Shown in pieces: positions 6,203 through 8,208 of a stretch of DNA of 8,208 bases (position 1 is its first letter; every line of letters begins with the position of its first letter). Both the position numbers and the translations under genes were made by a program. The notes below the pieces were generated by a model. That model ran no database searches, was not told the origin of the DNA, and saw only the letters and a program-made list of their open reading frames with translations. The stretch spans positions 1 to 8,208 of the forward strand of contig JACQPI010000026.1 of NCBI GenBank assembly GCA_016207585.1, written 5' to 3'. Origin of the DNA: Elusimicrobiota bacterium. GTDB taxonomy: Bacteria; Elusimicrobiota; Elusimicrobia; UBA1565; JACRDR01.

Positions 6203-7450
6203 CTAATGCTCGACCAGGAGGACGCTGGAACCCGTCCTGCGTCCGCAGCGGCCGCGCTCGCATCGAGCGGACCGCAGAAAGCGTCCGATGCGGCGGACCG
6301 CCTCCTCGATTCGGGACTTGTCCTCGACCAAGGCGAAGCGGACATAGCCCTCTCCAAAAGGGCCGAAGCCGATGCCCGGAGCGACCACGACCCCTTCCTG
6401 AAGGAGCAACCGCTCAGCGAAACGAAACGAGCCGCCGCGACGAAACGGCTCCGGCAAATGGCCCCAGACGTACATCGTCGCCCGCGGCGTCGGGACGGTC
6501 CAGCCCACCTCGCGCAGGCTCGCCACGAGGACATCGCGCCGTTCGCGATAGGTTTGGGTAATCTTAGAGACGTAATCCTGCGAGCCCTCCAAAGCCGACA
6601 CGGCCGCGTTTTGAATGAAGCCGGGTATGCCGTAATCCAAAAAAGACTTGAACTTGTAGAGATTGCCCAGAACTTCCGCGTTGCCGACCGCGAAGGCGAT
6701 CCGCCAGCCCGCCATCGAATAGGTCTTGGAAAAGGAATGAAACTCCACCCCATATTTCCGCGCCTGCGGAAGCTGGAGGAACGAAGGCGCGCGGTAACCG
6801 TCGAAAGCGAGCTCGGAGTAGGCGTTGTCATGGGCGACGAGGCAGCCGTTCTTCTTCGCAAAATGAGCGCACCGATCGAACAACGCCAGGTCCTCGACGA
6901 CCGCGCCGGTCGGGTTGTTCGGATAATTGACGAGGAGCACCTTCGCCTTGCGTGCGACGGCGGTCGGAACGGCGTCGAGATCCGGCAGGAAGCGGCTTTC
7001 CTCCTTCAGGGGCATCAGATGCACCTTGGTGCCGGTCAAGAGCGTTGCGTTGTAATGCACGGGGTAGCAGGGGCTGGGAATCAGCGCGTAGTCTTTCGGG
7101 GTCAGGTACGTGAAGAAAAGATGCGCCAAACCTTCCTTGGACCCCAAAAGCGGCAGCACCTCGCGCCCTGGATCCAGCGTGACCTGGAACCTCCGGTGAT
7201 ACCAAGCCGCGATAGCCTCCCGCAAACGCGCCAAGCCCTTTGTCTGTGGATACCGATGAGTGCTGGTATCCTCGCGGACCGAGCGGCATAGCGCTTCCAC
7301 CACGTGGGCGGGAGTCGGCTGGTCGGGATTTCCCATCCCCAAATCGATCAGCTGGAGCCCGCGGCGGACCGCCTCCTCCTTGACCGAGTTGAGCTTGACG
7401 AACAGGTACGGCGGCAGATCGGTGAGCGCCTTGGAGCATTCCGGCAGCAT
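6203..7450 (-). CDS. alaC: Class I PLP aminotransferase, AlaC / LL-diaminopimelate-aminotransferase-like
   Basis: A 415-aa cytoplasmic fold-type I aminotransferase. Visible elements are LIDLGMGNPDQPTP (34-47), GSKEGL (103-108), NYPNNPTG (175-182), the PLP-contacting D208 in AHDNAY, the Schiff-base lysine K242 in HSFSKTYSMAGWR and the carboxylate-binding R371 in YVRFALV. The GMGNPDQPTP and TYSMAGWR versions match the AlaC (YfdZ)/DapL-like group, which converts pyruvate and glutamate to alanine and 2-oxoglutarate or acts on LL-diaminopimelate. The two are not separable by eye, so the symbol is provisional. ATG at 7450 is preceded by a strong AGGAGG that overlaps the TAG of the small membrane protein (TAGGAGG), which fixes the start and implies coupling. 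A basic tail of about 20 residues (from about 394) exceeds the usual family end. Confidence 0.85.
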   Translation of the reverse strand: MLPECSKALTDLPPYLFVKLNSVKEEAVRRGLQLIDLGMGNPDQPTPAHVVEALCRSVREDTSTHRYPQTKGLARLREAIAAWYHRRFQVTLDPGREVLPLLGSKEGLAHLFFTYLTPKDYALIPSPCYPVHYNATLLTGTKVHLMPLKEESRFLPDLDAVPTAVARKAKVLLVNYPNNPTGAVVEDLALFDRCAHFAKKNGCLVAHDNAYSELAFDGYRAPSFLQLPQARKYGVEFHSFSKTYSMAGWRIAFAVGNAEVLGNLYKFKSFLDYGIPGFIQNAAVSALEGSQDYVSKITQTYRERRDVLVASLREVGWTVPTPRATMYVWGHLPEPFRRGGSFRFAERLLLQEGVVVAPGIGFGPFGEGYVRFALVEDKSRIEEAVRRIGRFLRSARCERGRCGRRTGSSVLLVEH

Positions 7451-7458
7451 AAATCCTC

Positions 7459-7761
7459 CTATCGGAACGGATCGAATTCCGAAGATTCTCTTTCCCGCCG
7501 CAACGTTTCCGGCACGAAGCGTGAATACCGGAATAGATACCACGAAAGCGCCGCGCAAGCGGCCCCGTAAACCACCTCGAAAGCCGCATACCGCTTCCAT
7601 TGGGCGCGGGAGACAAAAGCCCAGGCGGTCGGAGCGTACAGATTCGACTCGGGCTCACCCACCGTCAAATCGTAGAAGCCCTTGAGGACCACGAGTCCGC
7701 CCCAAGCGACGAACACCCATCCGCAAAAGCGTACGAGCCCTCGTATCTTGATGGTTTCCAC
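7459..7761 (-). CDS. Small two-helix membrane protein, unknown function
   Basis: About 100 aa. Hydrophobic segments at about 9-28 (VRFCGWVFVAWGGLVVLKGF) and 59-78 (around AFEVVYGAACAALSWYLF) flank a loop of about 30 residues, so two membrane helices with both ends on one side are likely. The tail (82-100) is charged (RRERESSEFDPFR). I do not recognise a family. The start is the weak point. GTG at 7761 is chosen because longer in-frame starts overlap rpsI; the nearest Shine-Dalgarno-like GGGAG is 14 nt upstream and buried in the hairpin at 7776-7800. It is the first gene of the run to asnB, ending 8 nt before the aminotransferase ATG, with its stop forming part of that gene's ribosome site. 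Confidence 0.7.
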   Translation of the reverse strand: METIKIRGLVRFCGWVFVAWGGLVVLKGFYDLTVGEPESNLYAPTAWAFVSRAQWKRYAAFEVVYGAACAALSWYLFRYSRFVPETLRRERESSEFDPFR

Positions 7762-7775
7762 TTGTGTTACCGTGG

Positions 7776-7800
7776 CTCCCGGCGCCGAACGCGCCGGGAG
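7776..7800 (-). terminator. Perfect 10-bp GC-rich hairpin after rpsI; possible T-less terminator or attenuator
   Basis: CTCCCGGCGC (7776-7785) and GCGCCGGGAG (7791-7800) are exact reverse complements around a 5-nt loop. The hairpin starts 20 nt after the rpsI stop in the direction of transcription. No T run follows, so it is not a canonical intrinsic terminator. It may slow or partly end rpsI transcription, protect the rpsI 3' end, or hide the GGGAG ahead of the next gene. Confidence 0.5.
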
Positions 7801-7820
7801 GCAAGCTTCCGGATCGTGAG

Positions 7821-8208
7821 TTAGCGCTTGGAGTACTGGAAGCGCTTGCGCGCCTTGGGTCGGCCCGGCTTTTTCCTTTCGACCATGCGCGGGTCTCGAG
7901 TAAGCCAACCCTCTTTGCGCATCGTGCGCTTGAGTGGTTCGCTGATTTTGGACAGAGCGCGGGCGATGCCGTGGCGGGCCGCCTGCGCTTGACCGGTGAG
8001 CCCGCCTCCCTGGACCTTGACATAGGCGTCGTAGCCCGAAGCGCCGTCCACCTTGAAAGGAGAGAGCACCTCCGCGCGGTAGCGGTCATGCCCGCGGAAA
8101 AAGTTGTCGAGAGGCTGACCGTTCATGGTGACCTTTCCCTCTCCCTGAGGGATGAGCCGCACCTGCGCGATCGATGTTTTCCGACGGCCGGTCGCCCAAA
8201 TCCAATCT
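7821..8208 (-). CDS. rpsI: 30S ribosomal protein S9 (uS9), 5' end outside the window
   Basis: Small-subunit ribosomal protein whose C-terminal tail reaches the decoding site and P-site tRNA. The visible 128 codons read from ...WATGRRKTSIAQVRLIPQGE through GQAQAARHGIARAL and DPRMVERKKPGRPKARKR to the end FQYSKR. The conserved GTGRRK-type start, the (G/A)QAxAxRHGIARAL helix and the basic tail ending in SKR are all hallmarks. At the usual length of about 130 aa only a few N-terminal residues are missing. The frame is open to base 8208. In bacteria it normally follows rplM, expected just beyond the edge. An internal GTG at 8162 is not the start, because conserved S9 sequence continues upstream of it. 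Confidence 0.97.
   Translation of the reverse strand, partial: DWIWATGRRKTSIAQVRLIPQGEGKVTMNGQPLDNFFRGHDRYRAEVLSPFKVDGASGYDAYVKVQGGGLTGQAQAARHGIARALSKISEPLKRTMRKEGWLTRDPRMVERKKPGRPKARKRFQYSKR

Noticed and set aside
5680..7291. Two long plus-strand frames (5680-6561 and 6206-7291)
   Set aside because: They are antisense to the DUF72 and aminotransferase genes and carry no motifs. Both are explained by the codon bias of the real minus-strand genes.
7451..7600. N-terminal extension of the aminotransferase
   Set aside because: It overlaps the small membrane protein. The ATG at 7450 has a strong AGGAGG and matches the family start.
7762..7908. N-terminal extension of the small membrane protein
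   Set aside because: It would run through the hairpin and overlap the end of rpsI by nearly 90 nt. The extra residues look like shadow sequence.
1..8208. CRISPR array, tRNA, insertion sequence or prophage gene
   Set aside because: No regularly spaced direct repeats, cloverleaf sequences, transposase or integrase motifs, or terminal inverted repeats with target duplications were found by eye.

Overview
The window is GC-rich, densely packed bacterial DNA with nine convincing genes, eight of them on the minus strand. The encoded uS9 is bacterial in type. A lipoprotein signal, an UshA-type nucleotidase with a signal peptide and a class B acid phosphatase suggest a diderm (Gram-negative-type) organism. 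I cannot assign a phylum. The cysteine-repeat lipoprotein and the DUF72 subtype would fit several poorly sampled or environmental lineages, but that is inference only.

Right block (7821-8208 down to 3558, minus strand, read right to left): the 3' part of rpsI, running off the window; a perfect 10-bp hairpin; a small two-helix membrane protein; an AlaC/LL-DAP-aminotransferase-like class I aminotransferase; a DUF72 (YecE-like) protein; and a glutamine-dependent asparagine synthetase. From the membrane protein to asnB the gaps are only 8, 7 and 4 nt. In at least two junctions the ribosome site lies at or inside the end of the preceding gene, so the four genes look like one translationally coupled operon with an amino-acid nitrogen theme (transamination, then amide transfer). 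It may be read through from rpsI.

Middle (3155-3556, plus strand): a lone lipoprotein gene whose mature part is three tandem 30-residue modules, each with the identical cysteine spacing C-x6-C-x5-CC-x4-C-x4-C. This is the spacing of inhibitor-cystine-knot (knottin) miniproteins. It is convergent with asnB, with a single base between the two stop codons. It is divergent from the left block across a 120-bp spacer that carries a 13-bp tandem duplication. It is the most unusual item in the window.

Left block (3034 down to 279, minus strand): a DUF47 (PhoU-like, Pit-accessory-type) protein, an exported 5'-nucleotidase/cyclic phosphodiesterase of the UshA family, and a class B (AphA-like) HAD acid phosphatase. 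They are joined by a 4-nt ATGA overlap and a 3-nt gap. Together they look like a phosphate-scavenging operon: two extracytoplasmic phosphatases release phosphate from nucleotides and other monoesters, and the DUF47 protein plausibly acts on phosphate uptake. No Pit transporter lies in the window.

Left edge (1-278): no strong gene. It holds a perfect 14-bp-stem palindrome (34-64) and a possible 42-codon plus-strand reading frame (90-218). I see no tRNA, CRISPR array, insertion sequence or prophage gene.
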